DNA of 64,000 nt from Psychrobacter namhaensis (GTDB taxonomy: Bacteria > Pseudomonadota > Gammaproteobacteria > Pseudomonadales > Moraxellaceae). The notes beneath the pieces are model-generated. The model had not been told where the DNA came from and did no database searches. It saw only the letters and a program-made list of their open reading frames with translations. Both the position numbers and the translations under genes were made by a program. This document shows, one piece after another, positions 1 through 7,734 of this stretch (position 1 is the stretch's first letter; the number at the start of each line of letters is the position of its first letter). The stretch spans positions 124,001-188,000 of the forward strand of contig NZ_JABASS010000003.1 in assembly GCF_016107545.1 (NCBI RefSeq), given 5' to 3'.

Positions 1-230
1 ATACGGGTAAGCTGCTTTTCTATCATGTCCTCCTGCATACCTTGGTCTTTGATAGTGGCATACTTCTCGACGACCGCTTCTTTATGGTCAGCTAATACAC
101 ACTCTAAGCGGCGCAGTAGCGTAAATGGCAAGATGATGCGGCCGTATTGCGATTGCTTAAAGTCACCTCGCAATAGATCAGCGACAGACCAGATGAAAGC
201 GGCGGTTTGAGAGAAGTTTTGTGTTGTCAT
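1..230 (-). CDS. hsdM: Type I restriction-modification methylase subunit HsdM, N-terminal part
   Basis: The gene runs leftward off the window edge, so only about 76 residues are visible. The protein begins [20 protein letters not shown] and continues with [22 protein letters not shown], the highly conserved N-terminal helical domain of HsdM, which precedes the SAM-dependent adenine methylase domain. The ATG (complement of 228-230) is preceded by a strong AGGAGGG ribosome site. HsdM pairs with HsdS to methylate, and with HsdR to cut, unmodified DNA in the cytoplasm. The rest of the locus must lie to the left. The family call rests on the N-terminal signature only. Confidence 0.88.
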   Translation of the reverse strand, partial: MTTQNFSQTAAFIWSVADLLRGDFKQSQYGRIILPFTLLRRLECVLADHKEAVVEKYATIKDQGMQEDMIEKQLTR

Positions 231-336
231 AGGAGGGTCTTATTATTGAATAGGGCTTACAGAATAAGTCTAAGATAAATAGAGGTTTACCAGAATTCTT
301 GAGATTATAACGCACCCGACCCTCTATAGTAAAAAT

Positions 337-521
337 AGTTTATTAGGTGCTAACTCCTACACTAACTGGGTGCTGAGAATATTATTAAACATATCTGTAT
401 TAAACTGTGACTATATTTCATGAACAATAAAAAAGGAAGCTGACCCTATATAAAATATAGGGCTATCTTCCTTTTTCTATTTAGTATTTTACTTAGGTGA
501 CACACTAAATATCAGGGTTTA
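337..521. repeat. MITE-like repeat, copy A
   Basis: Non-coding stretch between hsdM and the dedA remnant. The left end reads TTATTAGGTGCTAACTCC and the right end CTTAGGTGACACACTAAATATCAGGGTTT in two parts (491-520), matching ends of the copies near 13.3, 28.9, 29.6 and 46.7 kb. The interior (445-478) is a long imperfect palindrome built on AAAAAGGAAG / CTTCCTTTTT and CCTATAT / ATATAGG, which could also act as a bidirectional terminator. It carries no gene. Exact ends are approximate. The right end abuts a dedA fragment with no start codon. Confidence 0.6.
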
Positions 522-848
522 TCGTCTAGCGACTGGTTCGATAAGCATGGTAAAAAAGCGGTATTTTCTGGGCGTATGGTTCCTGGTATTCGCTCACTCA
601 TCTCTGTTCCAGCTGGCATGAACAAAATGCCGATCTTCTCGTTCTTAGCATTGACTGCTCTAGGTTCTAGTGTTTGGACAACTGTACTGACGCTTGCAGG
701 TTACCACTTTGGCAAAAACTACGAGGTTATAGAGACTACGTTAGCACCCTACTCAAAGATTTTTTTACTGCTTGCTATCGCCATGATTTTTGGTTGGATA
801 ATTAAGCGACGATTAGCTAGTAATAAAAAAGGGAATATCTCACCTTAA
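519..848 (+). pseudogene. DedA family membrane protein, C-terminal remnant
   Basis: The reading frame is open from 501 to the stop at 846-848. It encodes DWFDKHGKKAVFSGRMVPG then IRSLISVPAGMNKMP, the signature of DedA/SNARE-associated membrane proteins (putative undecaprenyl-phosphate or lipid flippases). Two hydrophobic segments and a basic tail follow. The N-terminal half of the usual 200-residue protein is missing, and the homology begins exactly where MITE copy A ends, so the repeat appears to have truncated the gene. An ATG at 576 could start a 90-residue fragment, but it lies inside the conserved motif and is unlikely to be a true start. The stop codon overlaps the regulatory box for eptA. 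Confidence 0.75.
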
Positions 849-877
849 CGTCTTCTTAACAGGCCTCTTGTTATCGT
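844..877 (+). promoter_or_regulatory. PmrA/QseB-type box and promoter of eptA
   Basis: CTTAAC (844-849), five bases, CTTAAC (855-860), then 11 bases and a -10-like TATCGT (872-877). The tandem half-site with 11-bp period matches the known binding-site style of PmrA/QseB response regulators, replacing a -35 element. The same layout occurs at 6932, 7133 and 12272. The box overlaps the dedA remnant's stop codon. Confidence 0.7.
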
Positions 878-918
878 AAGGAAACAAACCCCTTACCATC
901 CTGTTGAGAAGCCTAGTT

Positions 919-2619
919 ATGTCAACCTCTCAAGCACTTAGCACTGAAATCACCAAAGCTCCTACCAAAAAAAGCTATCTAAACAGCATTTTTAATCATG
1001 AAATTAATCTTAACTATCTGATTATTATCATTGCGCTCTATTTAGTCGCTACTGCAAATTTTGGTTTTTTCGCGCAAGTGCTTAGCATTTACCCTTTTGG
1101 TAATAACGTTGGCTTCATGGTTTCTATCACAGGCTTATTGTTTGGCTTAATGTGGCTGCTTTTCCAATTATTTTGCTATCGTCCTATTGCTAAACCAGTG
1201 CTCATCGCTATGGTAATGACAGCGGCCGTATGTGGCTATTTTACTGACGCTTATGGCACTATTTTCGATACTAATATGCTGATCAATAGTATACAAACCG
1301 ATCAAGGTGAAGCGATGGGGCTGATGTCGCTAAGCTTCTTTATACGAGTGTTCCTGCTAGGCGTTATACCCGCAGTTATTATTGCTAAAATCCGCATAAA
1401 AAGAGTACCTTTACGTCGAGCGCTATGGCAAAAAGCGTTAACCTTAACCTCATCTATCGCCTTAATGGCTGTCTGCCTACTGCCCTTTGGCGATCAATAC
1501 GCCACCTTTTTTCGTCAGCATAAAATGGTTCGTAGTTATGCTAATCCTATTACCCCTATTTATTCAGTTATCAAATTAGGTACCGACTATATCGATGAAT
1601 TGCGTCGTCCGGATACTTTGACCCTGCATGCTACAGACGCCAAACGTATAACCCCTACTGCTGGTACTAGTGCAGCAAAACCTAAACTCATGGTATTTGT
1701 CGTTGGTGAAACGGTTCGTGCCGATCATATCGCTCTTAATGGCTACAAGCGCGACACTACGCCTTTACTTGCTAGCCAGCCAAATATCTATAGCTTTAGA
1801 AATGCGACCTCTTGTGGCACGTCCACCGCTTATTCCGTACCTTGTATGTTTAGTTATGCTAATCGAGAAAATTATGATTACAATACGGCAGACTATAATG
1901 AAAATGTACTAGATACCTTGAACAAGCAAGGCGTCAAAGTTGTTTGGCGAGACAATAATTCGAGCTCTAAAGGAGTAGCTAATAGAGTAACTTTTGAGGA
2001 CTTTAAGACGCCTGATGTTAATCCAAATTGTGATGAGGAGTGTCGTGATATTGGTATGCTTGACGGTTTTGATACTTTAGTTAAGTCAGATACAGGAGTA
2101 ACAGCAGACGGCTCTGCTAAAGACACCCTTATTTTATTGCATCAAATGGGTAATCATGGTCCTGCTTACTACAAACGTTATCCTAAGGAGTTTGAAGAGT
2201 ACAAACCAGTATGCATGACGAACGAGCTTGCTAAATGCGATGATCAATCCGTCATCAATGCTTATGACAATGCTATTCGTTATACAGATTATTTCTTAAA
2301 TAACGTGATTAATACGCTCAAAAAGTATGAGCAGGACTATGATGTGGTAATGGTATATATTAGCGATCATGGCGAAAGTTTAGGCGAGAATAATATTTAC
2401 TTGCATGGCATGCCCTACGCTATCGCACCTGATGCGCAAAAGCAGGTGCCTGTCATCATTTGGTCGCCTACTAGCAATAATATTGATAAAAGTAGTCTCA
2501 TTAGTACGATTAATCAGCCCGTATCACATGACTTTATTACGCCAACTTTACTTAACTTTTTCGGTATTACTACCGATGAGGTAGCAGCAGCGCCAACCTT
2601 TTTTAAAACTGTCCATTAA
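919..2619 (+). CDS. eptA: Lipid A phosphoethanolamine transferase (EptA/ICR/MCR family)
   Basis: Inner-membrane enzyme expected to move phosphoethanolamine from phosphatidylethanolamine to lipid A, lowering negative charge and giving polymyxin tolerance. The N-terminal 200 residues hold five hydrophobic segments; the C-terminal periplasmic domain has the metal-site Glu in GETVRADH (about residue 263), the nucleophile Thr in SCGTSTAYSVPC (about Thr303, flanked by the conserved Cys pair), and ISDHGESLGEN near the end. Length (566 aa) is normal. The ATG at 919 is preferred over a TTG at 904. It sits 44 bp upstream of a response regulator and sensor kinase, the pmrCAB order. Moraxella and Psychrobacter species carry intrinsic enzymes of this type (ICR); whether this copy confers resistance is not shown by sequence. 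Confidence 0.92.
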   Translation: MSTSQALSTEITKAPTKKSYLNSIFNHEINLNYLIIIIALYLVATANFGFFAQVLSIYPFGNNVGFMVSITGLLFGLMWLLFQLFCYRPIAKPVLIAMVMTAAVCGYFTDAYGTIFDTNMLINSIQTDQGEAMGLMSLSFFIRVFLLGVIPAVIIAKIRIKRVPLRRALWQKALTLTSSIALMAVCLLPFGDQYATFFRQHKMVRSYANPITPIYSVIKLGTDYIDELRRPDTLTLHATDAKRITPTAGTSAAKPKLMVFVVGETVRADHIALNGYKRDTTPLLASQPNIYSFRNATSCGTSTAYSVPCMFSYANRENYDYNTADYNENVLDTLNKQGVKVVWRDNNSSSKGVANRVTFEDFKTPDVNPNCDEECRDIGMLDGFDTLVKSDTGVTADGSAKDTLILLHQMGNHGPAYYKRYPKEFEEYKPVCMTNELAKCDDQSVINAYDNAIRYTDYFLNNVINTLKKYEQDYDVVMVYISDHGESLGENNIYLHGMPYAIAPDAQKQVPVIIWSPTSNNIDKSSLISTINQPVSHDFITPTLLNFFGITTDEVAAAPTFFKTVH

Positions 2620-2663
2620 GACCTTCAACCTAGGCGCTACTAATATTTATACAAGAGACTATT

Positions 2664-3350
2664 ATGTACAAGATACTTATCATCGAAGACAATCCCGATA
2701 TTGTCGCCAATATCTACGCTTTTTTTGAACCTAAAGGTTTTGAGTTGGACAATGCTCATAATGGCATTAGCGGCCTAACACTCGCTGCAAATAATCGCTA
2801 TGACGTTATTTTATTAGATGTCATGCTGCCGGGTATAGACGGCACCAAGCTATGTAAAAAACTGAGAGATGAGCTACATAATAAAACCCCCGTATTGATG
2901 CTGACGGCTCGTGATACGATTTTGGATAAAGTCGCAGGCTTCGATAGTGGCGCTGACGATTATCTGGTCAAGCCTTTTTCACTCATTGAGTTGGAATCAC
3001 GTATCAAAGCGCTTATCCGTCGAAATCAGGATGAGTATTTTGAGCACAGCTTAGCTGTCGGACCATTATCCTTAAATGCTAATGAGCACACGATTAGACG
3101 AGAAGGTAAATCACTAAAACTGACACCGACAGGGTTTAAAATTTTAGAAACATTAATGAATGCGTCGCCACGAGTCGTCAGTAAAAGTGAGCTTGAGGAA
3201 AAGGTATGGGGTGAGGATATTCCAAGTAGCGATGCGCTACGGACTCATATGCATAGTGTACGCGTACAAGTCGACAAGCCATTTGCCAGACCTATGATAA
3301 TGACGATGCCTGGAGTGGGTTATCAGATAATTAATCCGGATAAAGTATAA
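2664..3350 (+). CDS. OmpR/PmrA-type response regulator
   Basis: 228 residues. The receiver domain (1-120) shows the acidic pair IIEDN, phospho-acceptor Asp52 in VILLDVMLPG, Thr in MLTARD and Lys in YLVKPF. The C-terminal winged helix (about 130-225) carries LTPTGFKILETLMNASPRVV and ALRTHMHSVR, typical of OmpR-class DNA binding. It is co-directional with eptA upstream and a histidine kinase 97 bp downstream, so it probably controls eptA and perhaps the other CTTAAC-box promoters in this region. Paralogue of the regulator at 9924, and which of the two binds those boxes is not decidable from sequence. Confidence 0.9.
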   Translation: MYKILIIEDNPDIVANIYAFFEPKGFELDNAHNGISGLTLAANNRYDVILLDVMLPGIDGTKLCKKLRDELHNKTPVLMLTARDTILDKVAGFDSGADDYLVKPFSLIELESRIKALIRRNQDEYFEHSLAVGPLSLNANEHTIRREGKSLKLTPTGFKILETLMNASPRVVSKSELEEKVWGEDIPSSDALRTHMHSVRVQVDKPFARPMIMTMPGVGYQIINPDKV

Positions 3351-3447
3351 AATATTCTTGTACGATTTAGCGACTCAGCCTGATTGAGAGTCGTGTTAGT
3401 GATATCTACTATTCCCTTCTTACCGCCTTCTACTAGAAGTAAATACC

Positions 3448-4794
3448 ATGTTCAGCATCGACTCCATCGCCAATAAATTTCGACTGTCATATTTTCTATT
3501 TGCCATACTACTGTGTGCGACATTCGTCAGCATTTTTGTGTACGCTGAGACAAGGATGGAGCAAGAGTTGGTCAAAGCTCGTTTGCTACAACAGCTAGAG
3601 CTTAGTCAAGAAAAGGACGGCGATCAGCCTATTTATACGGCAAAACCTGGCATCACTATTTATCGTTATAATCATGCACCTGATAATTTAAAAGCTTTGG
3701 CAACCGAGACAGTGCAAGAGATGCCCGTAACCGTGCCCACCAAAGGTGGCGATGTTAGAACGGAACTGCATTTTTTTCACTATCAAAAAAATAAGCAAAA
3801 CTATATTTTGAGCTATTTAGAAGACACTGAGATGGTAATGGGGAACTACCCTGTCCTTGCCATCTTTGAGCACCTAGAAGATATCTTTGCTAATGCCTTG
3901 AGAGTTGCCGTTATTTTAAGCTTACTAATTGCCGCAATATTTTCTCAGCTATCCTCTAGGCAAATTACTAAACCTTTATTAGACTTAAAAAAAGCAGTAG
4001 AGACCGATCATCAAAATTTAACCGAATTGACCCATTTGCCCTCCGAGGTTGGCGTATTAGCACGCGCTATTGATGAGAAGAATCATAAGCTTGAGCAGTA
4101 TCTCAAACGTGAGCAGCTATTTACTGGAGATGTTAGCCACGAGTTGCGCACGCCTTTGACGATTATCATGGGTGCATCAGAAGTACTGGCTTCCCAGTTA
4201 GAAGGCGATAGCCGTTTGAGCGAGTTTACTAACCGTATTAGCAATACGGCCAAAGAAACCTCTGAGATTATCAGCGCATTATTACTACTCTCGCGTGCTC
4301 CTGAAAAACTGGACGCTCCGCAAACCTCTATCAATAACATTGCTAACAATGAGGTGGAGCGCTTGAAATACTTGCTGCGTTATAAAACGGTGAGTTATAC
4401 CTTAGTGGCTAAACAAGAGTATTTCGCCTATGTGCGGCCTGAACTGCTAAAAATGGCACTAGGAAACTTGATAAAGAATGCCTTTCAATACACGGATGAG
4501 GGTGAGGTAAGAGTCACTATTGATCATGAAAAAATCACCGTTACCGATACTGGCTTAGGTATTCCTGAAGCGATGATGCCTCTACTCTATGAGAGGTTCG
4601 AGCGCCTGCAACAGCAGAATAATGATACACCCTTAGCAAATGATTCTTTGTCAGAATACTTTACAAGCACTAAGGTTGAAGGCACGGGCTTGGGTCTTAG
4701 CATCGTGCAACGCATCATGACCCATATGGGCTGGCAACTTACCCATCAAGCCAATGCTGCTGGCGGTAGCACCTTCAGTATTTATTATAAATAA
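3448..4794 (+). CDS. Sensor histidine kinase partner of the eptA-linked regulator
   Basis: 448 residues. An N-terminal membrane segment (about 14-35), a periplasmic sensor loop of about 110 residues and a second membrane segment (about 150-166) precede a HAMP-like linker, the phospho-accepting His231 in DVSHELRTPLTII and an ATPase domain with N box NLIKNAFQYT, G1 DTGLGIP and G2 GTGLGLSI. It would phosphorylate the regulator encoded just upstream. The stimulus is unknown; by analogy with PmrB, cations, pH or cationic peptides are likely. The 97-bp gap between regulator and kinase is longer than usual but shows no strong terminator. Confidence 0.9.
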   Translation: MFSIDSIANKFRLSYFLFAILLCATFVSIFVYAETRMEQELVKARLLQQLELSQEKDGDQPIYTAKPGITIYRYNHAPDNLKALATETVQEMPVTVPTKGGDVRTELHFFHYQKNKQNYILSYLEDTEMVMGNYPVLAIFEHLEDIFANALRVAVILSLLIAAIFSQLSSRQITKPLLDLKKAVETDHQNLTELTHLPSEVGVLARAIDEKNHKLEQYLKREQLFTGDVSHELRTPLTIIMGASEVLASQLEGDSRLSEFTNRISNTAKETSEIISALLLLSRAPEKLDAPQTSINNIANNEVERLKYLLRYKTVSYTLVAKQEYFAYVRPELLKMALGNLIKNAFQYTDEGEVRVTIDHEKITVTDTGLGIPEAMMPLLYERFERLQQQNNDTPLANDSLSEYFTSTKVEGTGLGLSIVQRIMTHMGWQLTHQANAAGGSTFSIYYK

Positions 4795-4850
4795 ATTCTA
4801 CTAATAAACAATCTTTAAAAGCCTAAGACACTACAAGTTAGCAGTACAGT

Positions 4851-5831
4851 TTAAAACCATTTCTTACTTTTAAAATACACAACGATGGCCACAGTCAATG
4901 TTACCATCACACCCCACAAGGCAAAGTAACCCTCCTTCCATTTTAACTCAGGCATATAGTCAAAATTCATGCCGTAAACGCCTACCAAAAATGTTAATGG
5001 TATAAATACGACTGACACCAAAGTCAAGGTACGCATGATTTCATTCAAACGATGTCCCTGAATTGAGAATATCAGATTGGTTTTACTATCAAGCTCAAAC
5101 AACTCAAAATCAATTTCGTCAATCAAGTTGTTGGCTTGTTCTTTAAGTTCGGTGAAATACTTACTATCCATAGGAAAGATATTAATCGTTTCAAGCTTTA
5201 CAATGGTATTGCGTAAGCTTAGCGTCGCTTTCTTAAAGTTCAACATGCGACGTTTTTGCTCCTCAACCTTTTTAGTAAAATAAGGCGTTGGTTTAATATT
5301 GGTCACTTTTATCGAGTCACCGTCAGCATTCAATAAGCTCTCAAACGTCTCTTCATAGTTTGCTATCAATGATTCAATCAACAGAAAAAGCAAATAATCT
5401 ACTTTTTTGCTTCGAACTTGTCCTTTGCCTTCGCCTAAGCGATCACGAATCCACTGAAAATGATTGTTATTGTTCTCTTGCAAACTCCATAACATATTTG
5501 ACGATACAACGAAAATCAGTTGTTCATTATCTAGATTTTTGTCATCAGTTTTTAATACCTTTAGAGCGATAAACAGGACATTATCGAGTTCGATAACCTT
5601 ATTGGCATGCTCATCATCTTGCAGTAATTTAATTAAGAAGTCATCAAATTGATTTTGGATGACAACTTGTTTCATCTCATCTAATTCATTCAGACCATAG
5701 GTATTGAGCCAAAAAACTTCGTCGCCGTGAGGCTCAAAGTTCAAAATTAAGATATCTTCGCAAGGTACTTTTAATACTGTTGAAGATGAATAAGCGATAA
5801 GTGTCGTATTTCGTAAGAATTCGTCTGACAT
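4851..5831 (-). CDS. corA: CorA-like divalent cation transporter
   Basis: Inner-membrane channel or transporter for Mg2+ or related divalent ions. The protein ends with two membrane helices; the first is followed by the signature GMN in VGVYGMNFDYMPELKWKEG, the selectivity loop of CorA/ZntB proteins. The N-terminal 260 residues form the cytoplasmic alpha/beta and long-helix domain. The ATG at 5831 (MSDEFLRN) is preferred to an upstream TTG because GGAGGAAGAAGG lies directly before it; this gives 326 residues, normal for the family. It is convergent with the kinase gene. Mg2+ handling fits the envelope theme of the region, but Zn2+ or another ion cannot be excluded. Confidence 0.85.
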   Translation of the reverse strand: MSDEFLRNTTLIAYSSSTVLKVPCEDILILNFEPHGDEVFWLNTYGLNELDEMKQVVIQNQFDDFLIKLLQDDEHANKVIELDNVLFIALKVLKTDDKNLDNEQLIFVVSSNMLWSLQENNNNHFQWIRDRLGEGKGQVRSKKVDYLLFLLIESLIANYEETFESLLNADGDSIKVTNIKPTPYFTKKVEEQKRRMLNFKKATLSLRNTIVKLETINIFPMDSKYFTELKEQANNLIDEIDFELFELDSKTNLIFSIQGHRLNEIMRTLTLVSVVFIPLTFLVGVYGMNFDYMPELKWKEGYFALWGVMVTLTVAIVVYFKSKKWF

Positions 5832-6074
5832 CCTTCTTCCTCCTATAGATACACCTTTAGTCAAAACTTAGCAAGGTTGCTATTCAAGCCAAAAATAAGA
5901 GTGGTTAAATATTTGATATTTGATGACTTCTTTATTCCAAAATACGCTACAACAATGATTAAGTTAACAGATAGATGTCCTTTAGAGTGTAGCTAATACT
6001 ATTTAGATAGTGATTTAACTCAGAAAATTAAGCAATATTTATTATATCTACTCGCTAATCAAACTCTTAATTTC

Positions 6075-6108
6075 CGCTAAGTTTCTCCTATGTCGTTTCT
6101 CGTATTAT
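6075..6108 (+). promoter_or_regulatory. Promoter motif of first PepSY gene
   Basis: CGCTAAGTTTCTCCTATGTC (6075-6094) followed nine bases after CTATGT by TATTAT (6103-6108). An almost identical block with identical spacing precedes the second PepSY gene at 9095. It reads as CTAAGT-N5-CTATGT, the same 6-5-6 geometry as the CTTAAC boxes but a different sequence. The rest of 5832-6074, an AT-rich spacer, shows nothing I recognise. Confidence 0.5.
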
Positions 6109-6184
6109 AGATTCATACCCACAAGGTAGCTGGCAAAACCACTAATGGTGTGTCAGAAATTGATTAATACAAAGGATGACTCTT

Positions 6185-6781
6185 ATGAAAAACTTATCAA
6201 CGCTAACCAAATCAGCACTCATCGCCCTTACTATTGCAGGCGTAGGTGCAACCGCTATCGCCGCACCTGCTGCCAATACCAAAGCCGTAACTGGATCAAG
6301 TGAAGCTGTCAGCGCTATGCAAAGTAAGATCAGCTTAACGCAAGCAATCGATATAGCTAAACAGAATGCTAAAGGTGATCTGGTCAGCGCAGAATTCGAT
6401 TATGACGACGATGATGATAATGGCAAGGGTGCTGTAACGGGCGAGTATGAAGTTGAGTTTGTATTAAACGGTACGGCTTACGAGGTCAAGATTGACGCCA
6501 ATACTGGCAAAGTTATTGAGACTGAGCAAGAAAAACTAGATAAAGAAGACATGGCTGAATATAGCGCTATGAAGCAAGCCAAAGTTACGCTAACTAGTGC
6601 TATGCAAAAAGCCACTCAAAGCGTAAATGGTAAAGTCATCGGTGTTGAGTTCGAGCTTGAAAAAGGTCAAGCTTTGTACGATATCGAAGTTGTCAAAGAC
6701 AATCAGATATATGACGTGAGTATAGACGCCAATACTGGCAAAGTTCTAAGCAGCCAAGTTGACATGGAGGATGATGGTTAA
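6185..6781 (+). CDS. Periplasmic protein with two PepSY domains (1)
   Basis: Secreted protein of 198 residues. The N-terminus MKNLSTLTKSALIALTIAGV ending AIAAPA is a Sec signal peptide. Two PepSY repeats follow (about 45-115 and 125-195), each with a lysine-initiated helix, a YEVEFV or YDIEVV strand and the hallmark DANTGKV. An acidic run DYDDDDDN lies in the first repeat. PepSY domains bind or inhibit peptidases and occur in small PmrA- or copper-regulated periplasmic proteins; the function here is not known. The ATG at 6185 is chosen because AAGGA lies eight bases upstream and the signal peptide begins there. It is a paralogue of the gene at 9203. Confidence 0.85.
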   Translation: MKNLSTLTKSALIALTIAGVGATAIAAPAANTKAVTGSSEAVSAMQSKISLTQAIDIAKQNAKGDLVSAEFDYDDDDDNGKGAVTGEYEVEFVLNGTAYEVKIDANTGKVIETEQEKLDKEDMAEYSAMKQAKVTLTSAMQKATQSVNGKVIGVEFELEKGQALYDIEVVKDNQIYDVSIDANTGKVLSSQVDMEDDG

Positions 6782-6822
6782 AAAGTAAGCAAAGCTAAAT
6801 ACTAACTCTTCATTAATGGGAT

Positions 6823-6868
6823 GCAGTAGCCAATACCTTGATAAACAAGGTGTCAGCTATTGCTTTTT
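6823..6868 (+). terminator. Intrinsic terminator after first PepSY gene
   Basis: GCAGTAGC (6823-6830) and ATACCTTG pair with CAAGGT (6846-6851) and GCTATTGC (6855-6862), followed by six T. The left arm, GCAGTAGCCAATACCTT, is repeated exactly in the terminator at 7070. Confidence 0.85.
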
Positions 6869-6931
6869 TGTATATATTGAATTTTGATATTAATATTGCC
6901 CTTTTCAAATAATTTTATAAATATTTTTTAT

Positions 6932-6965
6932 CTTAACGCTTTCTTAACAGCTCCAAGCACATACT
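6932..6965 (+). promoter_or_regulatory. CTTAAC-box promoter upstream of the candidate small RNA
   Basis: CTTAAC (6932-6937), GCTTT, CTTAAC (6943-6948), 11 bases, then CATACT (6960-6965). Spacing is identical to the boxes before eptA, dgkA and the DUF347 gene, yet no coding frame follows before the terminator at 7070. Confidence 0.65.
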
Positions 6966-6971
6966 GATACC

Positions 6972-7117
6972 CAAGTGCTAACCAGTGCCCTCCTACACTG
7001 GGATCATTACAACAATAAATATATCGGTGATTGCACTTTTTCTTATTTTCACTGTAACTTTAATAATCAGCAGTAGCCAATACCTTAATCAAACTCGGTA
7101 TTCGCTACTGCTTTTTA
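6972..7117 (+). ncRNA. Candidate small RNA under the CTTAAC-box promoter
   Basis: About 145 nt between the -10 element at 6960 and the terminator at 7070. No ATG-initiated frame with a ribosome site is present. Near the 5' end CCAGTG (6982-6987) and CACTGG (6996-7001) form a hairpin whose eight-base loop is CCCTCCTA, so CCUCCU, complementary to a Shine-Dalgarno sequence, would be exposed. An AU-rich middle part and a strong 3' terminator hairpin complete a classic trans-acting sRNA layout. The transcription start is inferred from the -10. It could instead be a decayed gene's leftover promoter and terminator, but the intact box, spacing and hairpins argue against that. Confidence 0.5.
7070..7117 (+). 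terminator. Intrinsic terminator of the candidate small RNA
   Basis: GCAGTAGC (7070-7077) and AATACC (7079-7084) pair with GGTATT (7097-7102) and GCTACTGC (7104-7111), followed by five T. The left arm duplicates that of the terminator at 6823. Confidence 0.85.
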
Positions 7118-7132
7118 TTATATGAAATTCAC

Positions 7133-7166
7133 CTTAACGCGATCTTAACATGCACTGTAATATCAT
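7133..7166 (+). promoter_or_regulatory. CTTAAC-box promoter of dgkA
   Basis: CTTAAC (7133-7138), GCGAT, CTTAAC (7144-7149), 11 bases, TATCAT (7161-7166). It lies 48 bases before the dgkA start codon and probably drives dgkA and the PAP2 gene together. Confidence 0.7.
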
Positions 7167-7213
7167 TAAGACCTGCCAGCTATTCTAATCTTAATAAATA
7201 CTAAGCTATCGAT

Positions 7214-7687
7214 ATGAATAATTCCAAGACTACTGCTCCAAGCCACGAACATACAAATCTTGATTACAAAAATCAACCTGTATCTGATGATACTTTTGTA
7301 GCGGATAGTTTTGCAAATGAGGTTAAAGGTAAAAAAGGGTTAGCCCGTATTGTAAAAGCTACGGGGTATTCTATAGATGGTTTTAAAGCGGCTTATAAAT
7401 TTGAAGCAGCCTTTAGACAAGTTATCTGGCTCAATCTCTTATTGTTCATGGTCATTATATTTATGCCTTTTAACGTCACTGTCAAAATGGTGCTTGTGAT
7501 TGCTTCGTTCTTATCCATCATTGTGGAGCTTATTAATACGGGTATTGAAGCGAGCGTCGATCATACTTCAACGGATCATCATCCCTTCGCTAAAATAGCA
7601 AAAGATGTCGGCTCTGCTGCGCAGTTTTTAGCATTATTACTGTTGTTCGTTTTGTGGTGCATGGCGTTATCAAATCTTTTATTTTAA
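7214..7687 (+). CDS. dgkA: Diacylglycerol kinase DgkA
   Basis: Small integral-membrane kinase that phosphorylates diacylglycerol to phosphatidic acid, recycling the by-product left when EptA takes phosphoethanolamine from phosphatidylethanolamine. Family motifs are EAAFRQVIW (about residue 61), VELINTGIEASVD (about 107) and AKDVGSAAQFLALLL, with three membrane helices. It is 157 residues against about 120 in typical DgkA because of a charged N-terminal extension of about 45 residues. It lies behind its own CTTAAC box, so it is probably coregulated with eptA, and 47 bp ahead of the PAP2 gene, likely one transcript. Confidence 0.92.
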   Translation: MNNSKTTAPSHEHTNLDYKNQPVSDDTFVADSFANEVKGKKGLARIVKATGYSIDGFKAAYKFEAAFRQVIWLNLLLFMVIIFMPFNVTVKMVLVIASFLSIIVELINTGIEASVDHTSTDHHPFAKIAKDVGSAAQFLALLLLFVLWCMALSNLLF

Positions 7688-7734
7688 AAGTGCTTAGATT
7701 TTTCTCAATTTAATACATTAAGTAAGGCAAGCTC

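Noticed and set aside
445..478. The palindrome in MITE copy A as a dedicated terminator of hsdM or eptA.
   Set aside because: It is part of the repeat, copy B has a similar arm pair at 13294, and no gene ends next to it in a way that needs it, though it may terminate transcription incidentally.
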